A stretch of DNA of 64,000 bases, taken from assembly GCF_001659605.2 (NCBI RefSeq), contig NC_035161.2, positions 34,133,191 through 34,197,190 of the forward strand. The letters are read 5' to 3'. The notes under the pieces are model-generated. The model was not told where the DNA came from. It made no database searches and saw only the letters and a program-made list of their open reading frames with translations. Each line of letters opens with the position of its first letter. Positions within the stretch are counted from its first letter, which is position 1. The position numbers and the translations under genes are program-made. Positions 1-12,160 of the stretch are shown in pieces. The DNA is from Manihot esculenta. Its lineage: Eukaryota; Streptophyta; Magnoliopsida; Malpighiales; Euphorbiaceae.

Positions 1-620
1 AAATAATTTTCTGCAAATTACGGCCAAATGAAGTATACTCGAATCAAATGCATTATAATATGGCTAAATAAAATTTGAAATTTATAGATAACTTTACTCC
101 ACAACGAAAATTAAATTAAAAAAAAAAACTTACTATAAATGGGCAGTCTACCTTTCAGAAATGAATTGAAACAAACTAAAAGAATAAGGAGCCGCCCAGG
201 ATAGAGTTACAGGCTGAGGGTCATCAAATCCAACGGTGGAGAAGAAGCAACAAAATCGTTAGCAATTGACCATGTCAAAAAGAGCAAGGTGGATGACGGA
301 CCACTATTTCAGTTTCAGAGGCCGAAATGCAAGCAAATTCCCTCGCCTTTTCTAAAGCCCAAAACCTGTTGAAACCTGAAACTTCCCAACTTTTCATACA
401 AACCCAAATATTTGAAAAGTTTTTTTCTTTCATTTTCAAAGTTAAAGCTGTAGTCTTCATTGGATCTCATTATTCCCACGTCTGTTTGATCTCTCTACTA
501 AGGTTCAGATAACTCGCACATTCTCTCTTCTTTACCTTCTTCTTGTATTTGAACTTGAATTGAGAGTTTTTTTCCCTTTTTTTTTTTTTTGAAGGGAATT
601 GGGTTATCGATAACATAATA
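1..620 (+). promoter_or_regulatory. Upstream region and 5' leader of the RHD4/SAC7-like gene
   Basis: No coding sequence is recognisable here. The stretch is AT-rich at the left edge. From about 330 to 600 it is pyrimidine-rich, ending in a long T run just before the start codon at 621, which suits a plant 5' untranslated leader. I could not fix a TATA box or transcription start. Confidence 0.4.
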
Positions 621-3600
621 ATGATGGAGAGAGCAGAGTCGGGGCAGAAGCTATATACACGTATGCGTCTCTGGGAATTTCCAGATGAGTATGTAATTGA
701 ACCTACTGATGGATCTTCTGGTTCTCCGTTGTCTGTCAGTCGGGTCGATGGCTCCATGAAACTCCTTGGTTTGTGTTTCCCTTTCTTTTTTGTTGGCTTA
801 TGCGTGATTTGATTACTGTTACATATTTATTTATTTTGGGTTCCAGATGGAGTTCCAGAATGCAGCTCTCTTCGTGTTCCTAAAATAAGGACTATTTTTG
901 GCGTGGTTGGGATGCTTAAGCTTGTGGCAGGTAACAAAAACGTTTTCGATTCCATCAAAATTTAGTTAGTCGAGGCCAAATGCTGTTGCTTTGACTTCAT
1001 TGGATCTATAAGTGCAAAAGGAAACATCCGCTGTGTCAATTTACAATCAAATATTGTGTTTTCATTCATCTGAATGTTGGTGTTATCAGTGGCTTTTTTT
1101 TAGGATGGATGTTTGATTCTGCAAAATTGTTCTGTAAGAGAAATTTATTTAAGATCTGAATTTGCATTTTGGTCTGACATTATAATAAATTCTACTATGC
1201 TTTAGGGTCATACTTAATTGTTATATTGGAACGTGAATGTGTTGGATCATATTTGGGACATCCTATCTTCAAAATTACATCATTGAAGATTTTGCCTTGT
1301 GATTGTTCTCTTAAAAATTCCTCCGTAGAACAGGTAACTCTGCTGTTCCTTTGATTCCAATGCACTGGTTCTGGTTATATATGTAGAAAGTGGTTCAGTT
1401 TTAATTGTTACCCCAACTTTGGCAGAAAAAGGTGGAAACTGAATTCTCTGGACTGCTCAGAGTTGCAGAACGTACTCATGGTCTGTATTTCTCATATGAC
1501 ACCAATTTGACCCTGAGGTAAAGAATCAAATCACATTGGTTGTCTTTATCTTTTTTTTTTTTTTTTTAATTGTGTTTCCGTTGTGGAAACCTTGAGCAAA
1601 AGCAGAACTTATATATATATGTATGTATATTAAAAAATTATCTATGGCTTCATTCAGAACTTCAAACTTTGAATTCAATATTGAATTGTTAAAATTAATG
1701 TAGAGTGCAATATGAAAAAATCTATTCAAATTAAATAAAATTTTTGAGTAAAGGACAAAATCTGGATCGGCAATTTTCACATTCTGGAATGCCAGTTGGG
1801 TGGGGGGTGGGGAGAGCGAATTAGGTAACACTGGCTGTGGTTTGCACTTATCCAACCCAAGAAAAAAGGTGAAAGAACCAAGGTTATGATGGATGTATAA
1901 CATTGAAGTCGATAAGTCAAAAAACTAACCTTATTTATCAATGTCTTCATGGAGTATGTTGAAGGTGAAACTATTAACTTTTGTACAATCTCTTTTGCTA
2001 CAGCGCCCAGCGACTGCACGATTTGGGTGATGAGTCTAAATTACTTCCACTTTGGAGACAGGTAATATTTGACATTTGAAATCATTACCTTTCTTCTTCT
2101 TCCTTCATGCTTTTTCATTTTCTATTTTCTGCAATATTTTATTGTGAAAGTTTGCTGGTTCTTAAACGAGATTCCTCCTCTTTTTCTTTTTTCCCTTCCT
2201 CTTTGTTAACTTACTCTGGTGGTTATGCTTGACTTTGTGAACAATACTACTTTCCTGCTATTTGCAAGTCTCAATATTAATATATTTTGTGATTCAATTT
2301 CAATGGTTTTGAAGTTTTCTCTTCTCATCTATTGTTTTTCACAGGCTGAACCCAGGTTTCTCTGGAACAATTATATGTTGGAAGTGCTCATAGATAATAA
2401 GGTTGAACTGTTCCCTTATTGCTATTTTGTTATGGCGTTAGGAGTTTGTTACTAACAAGTTCTAAACATTGTCTCTTTTTTGCAGCTTGATCCATACCTA
2501 CTTCCTGTTGTCCAAGGGAATATCCTTGTTAAAATTTTGCAGCTTGACATGAATACAAGTTCACTTTAGCTATTACACGTATTTTTTCTATTTGACTTTA
2601 TCCTTGACTGATGATCAGGCTTTCAGAACTTTCAAGCAGCCATTGGAAAAGATATAATTGAAGTTACTCTGATCGCTAGGAGATGTACTAGGAGAAATGG
2701 TAATTAAAGCATGCTATTCAATACTCTAATAGTCTTTCGTTCTTGCGTGAATGCTGATGTATGTTCAATCTGCAAGTGTTTGTCCTTTTTTTACCCAATT
2801 TATTGCTTCAATAACATATAGGCTGAAGCAGGAATGCACTAACTAGGAGTGATGGGCACGTATAACATGCATTTTTAGATTTATTATGAAACAACAAATA
2901 TATGGGGAATTCAAAGTTCTCACTGTAAAGAAAAAAAATTAAGCATGCAGTTAAACAAAATTGAAAAATAATCATAAAGTAACTTTATGTATAAGGGGGT
3001 TGTTTCTCCTTTTGCTCTCATTAATTAATTGCATGAAGATGAAATGTTGACCTTTGTTTTTTTGTTCTCTTTAAAGTTTTGTATTGTTTTGAGAACTTGA
3101 AGAATGCTTAAGGAACATCTTAACATAATTTCATATGTGAGGGTGTTGTTTCTCTTTTTTGTTTCTAATGGATTTAATGAATATTAATATCAAATATTGA
3201 GTCTTATTGTGTTACTTTTTTGAAGTCATGGTGACTGCTGAAGGAAAAGCATGAATAGAAAAGTTTGAAGCTTTTTTTCATGCTTCAGATATTGTGAGAG
3301 GAACTAGTTGTATCATTCTTCCCAATAGCATATCAAATACCAATTTGTCTGCTAATTTTTCATTTAATAAATTTCATGAGAATTTATATTTCTTTGAAGG
3401 CACTCGCTTGTGGAGAAGAGGAGCTGATCCTGATGGGTATGTTGCCAATTTTGTGGAATCTGAGCAAGTTGTGCATTTGAATGGGTTTACAGCATCATTA
3501 GTTCAGGTAAATGTTGATTCATATGTAATATATTTTCTATCCATAACTAAACTTGTGCAATGGAGTCATTGTATAATTCTGAATTTCCTTAAATTAGAAG

Positions 3601-6600
3601 GTACTGTACATAAACCAAGGGTCCTAAATACTAAAAGGAAAGAGCAAAGTGACATGACTATTCTGAAGTAGGTATTGGGGACAAATGACTGTCATTAAGA
3701 GATTGAATAAGGGTGTATAGGTCTGATGCTTGGCATTCATGTTGCATGATGTATTCCTATTATTGTAGCTTTTATATGACATTGATGGGATGGGAGCAAG
3801 TTGTGCATTTGAATGGGTTTACAGCATCATTAGTTCAGGTAAATGTTGATTTATATGTAATATATTTTCTATCCATAACTAAACTTGTGCAATGGAGTCA
3901 TTGTATAATTCTGAATTTCCTTAAATTAGATGGTACTGTACATGAACCAAGGGTCCTAAATGCTAAAAGGAAAGAGCAAAGTGACATGACTATTCTGAAG
4001 TAGGTATTGGGGACAAATGACTGTCATTAAGAGATTGAATAAGGGTGTATGTGTCTGATGCTGGCATTCATGTTGCATGATGTATTCCTATTATTGTAGC
4101 TTTTATATGACATTGAGGGAATGTGTTTTAAAAGCCTAACTTGTGCATTAGTGTGACATGTGGATTTACTTCACAATGCTCATGTTATTTCTTCTTTTGT
4201 TGCCCTTTTAGATTCGAGGTTCAATGCCATTTCTTTGGGAGCAGATAGTTGATTTGACATACAAGCCTAAGTTTGAGATTATCAAACCCGAGGATGCTGT
4301 GAGTGTTGTATATTTCTCCATGGTATTCTTTGTTCAAACAATTTTCAGGCTCCTTTTTCTCCGCTAAATTGACTTCTGGAATTTTGCATGTCATCCAGCC
4401 TCAAGTAGCAGAGCGGCATTTTCTAGATTTGAGAAAAAAATATGGAAGTGTATTAGCAGTTGACCTTGTCAATGAGGTGCATACTATATTATCTCATAAT
4501 AATGATATTTGGTTGATTAATTATACAAATTGCAGTGACTCGTTTGTTCTAATGATATTATGTACCTAATTGCTTGGTCAATTCCATTTACATCATTGAA
4601 GAGTATTAAAGGCATGCACATACTTGTTAGCTGTGCAGAATATACATATATTCTGTATGTGTAAGCTCTTTCAGTGGTCATATGTGTCTTTGTTTGAGAG
4701 TGTATATATGCATTTGGAGTTGCTATTTTGGGCCATTTGTTGTTGATTGCCTTTCATACTTATCAGCATGGAGGGGAGGGACGCTTAAGTGAAAAATTTG
4801 CGAATGCAACACAACACATCCGTAGTGATGATGTAAGGTAGAACTTCCTTTCCTATAACCATTTATCTCTTTTTTTTTTCAAAATGCTGTCACATTTAAT
4901 GCTAAAGAGCTACTGAATATTGTAGATATATACACTTCGATTTTCATAAAATCTGCGGGCATATACACTTTGAGCGCCTATCTATCCTTTATGAACAAAT
5001 GGCGGATTTCCTTGAGAAAGGCGGGTAAGGCTTTGTTCAGAGGTTTGGAACTAGATTTTATTTTTACTTGAATATATTTTGTTGCACTCACTCACAAGGA
5101 GAGACAGGGAGAGAGGTTGTCCCAATATCCACTTCTCGAGATTAGCTTGGCTTTGACATTTTGGTAATTTCTGACTTTCTTTATAACTGGATAGGTACCT
5201 TTTGTTGAATGAAAAAGGTGAGAAAATAAAGGAGCAAACTGGGGTTGTAAGGACCAACTGTATTGATTGTTTAGACCGTACAAACGTTACCCAGGTAGGT
5301 TAATTTCAACAACAATACTTTTCCTTATGGGTTTGATTAGAGTCAAAACAGATAATTAGTATATATTTTGCAAACTAAGAAGTTGGATTCTCCTGGGCTT
5401 CCAGAATGTCGAGCTGAAATTTTCCATGGCATCGTATGGATAGATCTTTTCCTTCTTAATTCTTATACCCATGTGTATTTATGGACACAGAGCATGATTG
5501 GTCGAAGAATGTTGGAAATCCAACTTAGAAGGATTGGTGTTTTTGCTGCAGAAGAAAAAATTAACTCACACCCAAATTTTGATGACAGCTTTAAGATATG
5601 TAAGTTGAGTACATTCATATTTTCTACTTGCTCTTTAAGAATATTTATAAAATTCACTAGGTCGTTATCATCTTTATGCTTACCTGCTATTATTAACACA
5701 ATTCTCTAACATTTGAATGTTGACATTTTGGTTTCTACGGTTTTTGTCTTCAGTATGGGCCAACCATGGGGATGACATAAGCATTCAATATTCTGGAACT
5801 CCTGCTTTAAAAGGAGATTTTGTAAGGTACCCTTCTGCAGATCCATTTATAAGCTTTTTTATGCAAAATATGCTTATGCTACACTTACTGAAGATTAATG
5901 GGATGAAGTTTTTTGAAATTTTCCTGAAATGGCATTTGCAAATGCACAAGATCTCGACTTTACAGTGCTCATTTCTTTCTTTTTACAAGACACTACAAAT
6001 ATCATTGATAAAACATCTGTTTTTGTACGAGTAATTTCATGCATAGAAATAGTATTTTAACACAAGTTTAATGAAACTTGTCAAATTGGTAGCAGTATAA
6101 TGATGCAAACAATTCCTGTCCCTTTATTGTCAAGGCATTAAAAAAAAATATGGTACACTTAATGTCAAGGCATTAAAGGACATGGTACTTTTCTAGACTT
6201 TTGCCTATTGTTTTCATTATTGTCCTTTGGTAATTGGTACACTATGATGACCAGTGCAGTGCTCATGAGGTGCACTTATGGTTCAATGTTTGTGTTTACA
6301 TGTAATTTATTCCATTCCTCTGTGTTTGGATAGTTATGTATATATTGAAATCTTTGTACTTTATTTTTTTTCCTGCTACTAGCTTTTTTAACTGTAGAGA
6401 AGACTAAAACCTACTGGTAGCAAGGTCAGCATTCATCCTTTAGTTCATTGATCTCAACAAATGTGGAGATTTGGCAGTCTTAACTTTTTCAAATACATTG
6501 TGCCTAATGCCTATTTCATAATGACACACTTTATATTCTCTTTCTGCTCATTGCAATACTCCCTACTTTTGATGCTTTTGGTCTAAAAGCTTTATTATAT

Positions 6601-9195
6601 ACTTCAGTATCTGAGTGATGTTTGCCATATTTGCTTGCATTGACATGCTTACTATTCTTGTCCTTTGCTTTCTTCAAGTTCTTACTTCTGACTCCTCTTG
6701 CATTGCAGATGTGGCCAGCGGACAGCCCAAGGGATCCTTAAAGATGGTTGGAATGCACTTGCTCGCTATTACTTCAATAACTTCTCTGATGGTGTAAAAC
6801 AGGTGGTCATCCTTCACTTCATTCAAGTTACAGATAAATGGCTATTGAAGAAATATTAGCATTTGTCATAAAAAATTTCCCTTTGTGCGTGTGTGGTGAA
6901 TTTGTGAAAGAAATGAATGTTTTCTGCTTATTAGTTGGTAATAATTTTTTTTGTTGAAGCTTCAATAAGCTAATTTAGCTAGCCAATATATTCTATGAAC
7001 TTTCTTTGCTTGGAGGATCCTATGTTATTTATTTGTTTGATAAAAACAGTTATTTGTTGTAAAGCTTTGCTAGTCAGTAGTCGATAATAATCTTTTGTAA
7101 CTATTACCTTGCTTTTGTTGGATGATGATGATTTTATTTATTTGTTTTATAATAGCAATTTGTTGTACCTGAGCTTGGTTTCCTTGGTATTTCCCTTTTA
7201 AAAAAAATTATTTCGATAAAGGCTATCTAACTGCAATGATATATGTCTTATTAAGAGAATTATCTCTTCTATAACATTTTCAATGGTTTATTGACTGGCT
7301 TTTTCATTTTTTGCGTGCATGTGAAGGATGCAATTGATCTCTTACATGGGCATTACATTATGTCTGTGAGCCGAGATATGACCCCTCCATCTCAAACTGG
7401 AGGCCTCGAGAATATAGCTGTGAGTAAAAGTCAAATAAGATTCTTTTTTTAAAATATATTTTAAATAAGATTCTTTTTTTAAAATATATTTTACGCCTTC
7501 GTCTTCTCAGTATCCATGTTAATTATAAAATATCAAATTTGTGGTGAATTGCTACATGTCATTGTCGAGCATATCCTAAGCTATTAATAAAGTTGGATTC
7601 ACAATGATGATGGATCTGAGCTGTTACTTGCTTTCTCCCAAAATAGTCTTTGCAACTTCCCTTGACATTTTTAACCATGAAGTTGAGTCTGGATGTGGAC
7701 AAGATTCTTAATGTTTTATAAATTTGATTCATTGTGTATAACTGTATATCATTACTTAGACTACCTACTCAGTATAATTTCAAATTCTCTTTGCAGTCTT
7801 TTCCGCTGGCGCTATCATTGGTCTTGACTGGGTTCTTTTTTACCCTTATGTCACTTCGGCAAGGTGAGCTGACTAGTACTCATGGAGCAAAATATTCAAA
7901 GTTTGTAGTATGTTTGTGTGTGATTCACATAAGAGGGTTGGTAGCAATATTCACCCTATAGGACATCGGGACCAAAAAGCAAACAGCCAACTTTATTAAA
8001 TCATCCGTACATATAGATGGAAATCTGTTATTGCAGCTTGAAGAAACTTGATGATTGGATAAAATAGTTAGTTTGACATTGAGAAAGGTATCTCGTATAT
8101 GATCTCCACCTATAATTGTGAGTGGCCTGGAGGCAGTTACATGTGGGGTTAAAATTTTTAAACGTTGAGTTTCCATTCTCCTTGCTTTTTTCTGTTCAGT
8201 AAATTAAACATAGGGACATGGTTATTGTCTCTGAGAACATCTAATGAACAACTTAGAGTGAACCATCAACAAAAGGAAAGAAAATGCACTGTCTTATTTT
8301 GTGATAAATAAAAGATCATTAACATCCACAGGCATGCGTGTGCATGTTCATGCATATATATTTGAAAGTGCACTTAGACAGAGTGATGGAGAGAGAGATT
8401 CTCTGCAATCTGTACTCCCAAATTCTTTCCTTGGTCAGATTTGATGGGGTTGTTTACTGCTGTGTAATGTAGGTTTTAACCGAGTTTTCTCCATTTTTTT
8501 CATTAGTTAGTATTTTTTGTAGATTATTTTAAGAATTATAAAAATCAAATTAACTTTTGGATTTATCTCTGTTCATCTAGATCATATGCCTTATAAATTT
8601 AAGTCGATGACATTGTGTGTTCATTGTTGACATAAATATTTAATGTTTAAACTTTACTTGATATAATTATGAGTAAAATTATCGAAATAAATATTTTATT
8701 CTTACTAAAGTTGAAGTAAAATAATGTGTGCATTAAATGCAATGCTTGATTATTAAAAATTAAAAAATTTTCATACATTTAGAAAATTTTGGATAAATAT
8801 ATGTACGAATTATCCCTTTCAATGTGTATGTGGACGTGTATAATGATAAAAGTACCTTGGTCAACAGTTAGGGAATAGTCTAGCCATTCAGAGGAGCAAA
8901 CGTTGCCTTTTAGTATTTTGGTCAATTACCTCTATCATAAAAAGTAAGATTGTCGTTGGCCTTGAACAGGAGGAAAATTGAGGTGGTTGGTACTATTATA
9001 ACCATATGTCTGCAGCTTTTCTTACCAGCAATTGACTATCCTCTTTTACTTGTCTCTTATGCAGTTCGATATGATCTTCGTCACTTAATCTTCTCAACTA
9101 TATGGGCAGGCCTTACTGTAGCTATTGCAGCATTTGTGAGGGCCAATGGACGGATTTTCTGCAATCGGCCTCGTTTGCATAAACCTCGGCATTGA
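621..9195 (+). CDS. RHD4: SAC-domain phosphoinositide phosphatase, RHD4/SAC7-like (20 exons, 596 aa)
   Basis: Membrane-anchored phosphatidylinositol phosphate phosphatase. In Arabidopsis the SAC6-8 subgroup acts on PI4P at ER and secretory membranes, and RHD4 is needed for root-hair growth. My exons: 621-768, 847-930, 1206-1333, 1426-1517, 2004-2061, 2345-2401, 2486-2519, 2619-2699, 3400-3506, 4212-4298, 4399-4476, 4767-4837, 4926-5024, 5195-5294, 5491-5599, 5754-5826, 6709-6802, 7327-7419, 7797-7863, 9065-9195. Phase is kept at every junction and the sum is 1791 nt. The catalytic CX5R motif reads CIDCLDRT at 5259-5282. Exons 19 and 20 encode two hydrophobic segments ([15 protein letters not shown] and [18 protein letters not shown]), a C-terminal hairpin anchor, and the protein ends [10 protein letters not shown]. 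Length is as expected for the family. RHD4/SAC7 rather than SAC6 or SAC8 is by resemblance. Intron 7 is U12-type and intron 9 carries a tandem duplication (see findings). Confidence 0.93.
2520..2618 (+). other. U12-type (minor spliceosome) intron with AT-AG termini
   Basis: Intron 7 of the SAC gene starts ATATCCTTG, the U12 AT-class donor. A branch-site match TATCCTTGAC lies at 2599-2608 with its adenosine at 2607, 11 nt before the acceptor CAG ending at 2618. Joining GGG-A to GC-TTT keeps the frame and gives GSFQNFQ. No GT donor near this point restores the frame. The preceding exon is only 34 nt. Confidence 0.88.
3462..4124 (+). repeat. 332-bp direct tandem duplication spanning an exon end and intron
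   Basis: Copy 1 (3462-3793) begins inside exon 9 at GAGCAAGTTGTGCATTTG and copy 2 (3794 to about 4124) follows it directly. The two differ at only about ten positions, so the event is recent. The unit carries the last 45 nt of exon 9 and its donor site, and copy 2 therefore holds a decoy exon end at 3838. Confidence 0.95.
7433..7492 (+). repeat. Two tandem copies of a 30-bp AT-rich unit in intron 18
   Basis: Two identical head-to-tail 30-bp units occupy 7433-7462 and 7463-7492, each starting AAATAAGATTC and ending in AAAATATATTTT. It is a simple local duplication with no coding content. Confidence 0.9.
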
Positions 9196-9847
9196 TTATA
9201 GGTTCAGAATGCTCTGGCATATATGACTTTCCTGTGAAATTCTTGGCATGGTGCTTACTTTTTATTATCATAAATTTTTCTTTGTATTCTACATAGCTTT
9301 GATACTCGAATTCTATCACGAGGTCTAATGATTCCCATTCATGCATTTGTTGGCCTGAACAGCAATTGCTTTTTTACGTTATTTCATTTTTATTCTTTCA
9401 TGTAACGGTGGATTTTGTTTTGCATTGTTCAAGCTCAAAATATCTAGGTGGTAGGATTGCAAGAATGCTTGAGCCTTTTTGTATTAAACCTGCTACGGCA
9501 AAAGTTAATATAGTAATCATGACTTTTTACAGCTGTTGGTGCCAATTTTATATTTAAAACAATTAAATAAATAGTTTCAGCTTTTATATCCTTATTGAAT
9601 ATGAAGATATGGAAATTGGAAGTTTGTAGTGATTTCTGAGGCTTGCTTTATTGTATCTATTACTTTGCGCTTTGACCAAGAAAACCAAGAATCAGGGGAA
9701 GTGGGAGAGTGATATTTGATAAATAATGTAATGATATTCTCTCCAATTTCCATGCTAGAAGAAAACATAGAACAAAATGAAAAATGTTGAGCATGATTCG
9801 TAGGCTCGTTATTTGAACATGTTGAATTGGGATTTTGAGTTTTCCCT
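9196..9847 (+). other. 3' flank of the SAC gene, up to the convergent dirigent gene
   Basis: The stretch holds the likely 3' untranslated region, with AATAAA at 9566-9571 as a candidate poly(A) signal. The dirigent gene ends at 9848 on the opposite strand, so the two genes converge. No coding sequence is seen. Confidence 0.5.
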
Positions 9848-10405
9848 CTAGGCTGGATGAACTTGCTCTGCATATGGAGGCCAGTACAGGTGAAATTCGA
9901 TCTTGTAGACAACAGTGATGCCGACGAGATCCACCGGTGAAGATGTTACATAGCCTTGTACAAACAAGAAATCTCCAGTGCCTCCCACAACAGGATGATC
10001 TGCAGGTTTGACATTATGCGTGCCTCCAACAATGGAAATTGACCCTTTATGGTTCTTCAAACTTAGAGTAATCTTAGCAGTAGAAATGCTCGTAAGCCCA
10101 TCGAGGCTAGAGGTTATGGAAGTTCCTTCTGCAATACCGACGACCTTGGACGTACGGTTGGCGGTAACTGTCATGGGATCCTCGAAAACAAATAAGGTAC
10201 CAAAAGGCAGTGCAGTTTGGCTGAGGTTTGCTCCTGCAACACCATTCACTATGATATATCCAGTTTTGTTGATAGTTTCATGTTGGTAAAGTGAAAAGTG
10301 GAGGGACTTGAGTTTGTGGGGGTGGTGTTGTGCAGCAGAGGCAGCCTCCAGGGAAAGAACTAAAAGCAAAGCAGCAAGAGCATAGGGGAGTAGAGATTGA
10401 GCCAT
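9848..10405 (-). CDS. Dirigent protein (185 aa, intronless)
   Basis: Dirigent proteins are secreted, apoplastic beta-barrel proteins that guide stereoselective coupling of phenoxy radicals in lignan or lignin chemistry and in defence. The product has a hydrophobic signal peptide (residues about 1-25, MAQSLLPYALAALLLVLSLE) followed by a complete dirigent domain with the family segments GTLFVFEDPMT, VGIAEG and VVGGTGDFLFVQGY. N-glycosylation sequons NKT, NLS and NRT are visible. A single exon of about 185 residues is normal for the family. The first in-frame ATG begins at 10405, directly before the signal peptide. The gene converges on the SAC gene. Which coupling reaction or substrate it serves cannot be told from sequence. 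Confidence 0.95.
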   Translation of the reverse strand: MAQSLLPYALAALLLVLSLEAASAAQHHPHKLKSLHFSLYQHETINKTGYIIVNGVAGANLSQTALPFGTLFVFEDPMTVTANRTSKVVGIAEGTSITSSLDGLTSISTAKITLSLKNHKGSISIVGGTHNVKPADHPVVGGTGDFLFVQGYVTSSPVDLVGITVVYKIEFHLYWPPYAEQVHPA

Positions 10406-10466
10406 GGCTATGTCTTTAAGCTGCAGAGCTTGTTAATTAAACAGCAAGCGACTGGTGCACAGGTAC

Positions 10467-10473
10467 ATTTATA
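10467..10473 (-). promoter_or_regulatory. TATA box of the dirigent gene
   Basis: The minus strand reads TATAAAT about 62 nt upstream of the dirigent start codon, leaving room for a leader of about 30 nt. Spacing and sequence fit a plant core promoter. Confidence 0.6.
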
Positions 10474-12160
10474 GAGCTTTCTAAGAGAGTTGACCAACTG
10501 TAGAGATTTGGAATTTACATGAGAACAGAGACTATTTTGTTTCAGAAGACAGGCTGAATCAGTCAAACAACAAATCTACCGTTGATATATATAAATATAC
10601 AACGGATGAAAGTGGATGCAAGTGTGAACGTCAAAACAGGTGAGAATGCATTTTCAAACCCATGACTGCAATGTATATGATACAATTGAAAGGAGATTTA
10701 TGCAGCAAACGATGCGTGCAGTCAAAAGCAACCCGTTACCTGCTCCAATTGTTTATTCATAATTCTCTCAATCTGATTGGTGATTCCAAAGAGTATGCAC
10801 AATTGAGGCTGATCCTTGATCTTCGTCTTTTGAAGAAAACTGCAACAGAAATTTTAATAAACTTCGAGAAGAGTTGAATTCAACCATGGGATTTTTAGGA
10901 ACTCTTTGCATTACGAATGCTAGAAGCGCTGGGCTGGCTGCCATTTGGGAGGTTGAAAGCACCATTTTTTATTGAATATTCTTCCTTTCACACCACATTC
11001 TAAATGATTTAGTTACATAACTTGAATCCCAAAGGGAAAATAAATAGATATAATAAACAAATAAAATTTATTAATATTGTGCATGAAAGCTTGGCCCGCT
11101 TTTATCCCCAGAATGATATTGTTTCTAAGACATCAATGTCTTTTTTGTTTTAGTTCATGTATCATTGAATTTTCTTTATGCACTTTTCAAGCTCAAAAGA
11201 TTTAGGTAATAGGGGAGATGCAATGCAACCATCATATAATATATGACACATTTCTTTAAAAATTATTTCAATAAATTTTCTTTTATACACCATTACTATT
11301 TTTTAAAATTTCAAATCCTAACAAAAAAATAAAAATTGTTAAACTCTTAGAGAAATCTTCTATTATGTGTATGTTATAGTTGTTTTAGTAGTTCACTTAT
11401 AATTCTACAAAAATTAACTAATTTAATATATGTTGATTTATTTGTGATTTTATTGGAGGTCAATGATTTTAGACATTCTATATGGTATTTAACTAAAGCT
11501 GATTTAGTTCTCTAAGCCTGACCCTTTGCCGTGCACCTCTATTCACTGCTCTTTGGCTAAGGAACCTACACTTGAAGTTGCTCTGCAACATCAACTCAAG
11601 CCCCAATATATGACGTGCACAACCCAGTGGACAGATTGTAGAATTAGAGTGTTTCAGCCACGAGGGCAATAAGTTAAATTTGCAGAGCGTGTAACCATTT
11701 GAGTAGACACTCGAGTCTTCTCAAGCATCACATAGTCCTTCTGTGGTTCATGGTATACATCTTCAAGTAAACACGCTGCAAAGCATCCCTTGCATGGCAT
11801 ATCCATAGAAATGGTTTCTGATAGCTTAAATTCTAGACAGTATGAGTGCAAATTCAAGATCTTTCATGATAATATGAGAATGCATCAAAAGAAGCTTCTC
11901 ATATTTTCACGAGTTAACTGACCTATATTGAACCTGATTATAAATTTAAAAAAAAAAAAAAAGAAAAAAAAAAGGAAAAAACACCACCCTTGCAACTAAA
12001 AAAAAAGCCCATGCTTGAAAATTTAAGCTTTCTGTATCACATCCTTGAGCTTACCAACTTCCACAAAAATTTAGTGTACTCAATTATCACATGACGTGTG
12101 ATACGTGACTTTTCTGCAGCATTAAATTCGTTACAGCTGCTTCTCAAAAAAAAAACAAAG
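10474..12160. other. Intergenic DNA between dirigent and cis-prenyltransferase genes
   Basis: No convincing gene. Short open stretches on the minus strand (10768-10965 and 11654-11857) resemble nothing I recognise. The segment 11140-11215 weakly resembles the 3' flank of the SAC gene (see findings). An A-rich tract lies at 11948-11980. The 3' end of the cis-prenyltransferase transcript probably falls near 12000-12150. Confidence 0.4.

Noticed and set aside
1526..1903. Minus-strand open frame of 125 residues
   Set aside because: It runs across intron 4 of the SAC gene on the opposite strand and ends in a poly-K run from a T tract.
8950..9064. Upstream extension of the last SAC exon ([13 protein letters not shown]...)
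   Set aside because: Acceptors at about 8968 break the frame. The acceptor at 9064 gives [10 protein letters not shown] in phase and a normal family C-terminus, so this stretch is intron.
10008..10289. Plus-strand open frame opposite the dirigent gene
   Set aside because: Antisense shadow of a well-conserved coding region.
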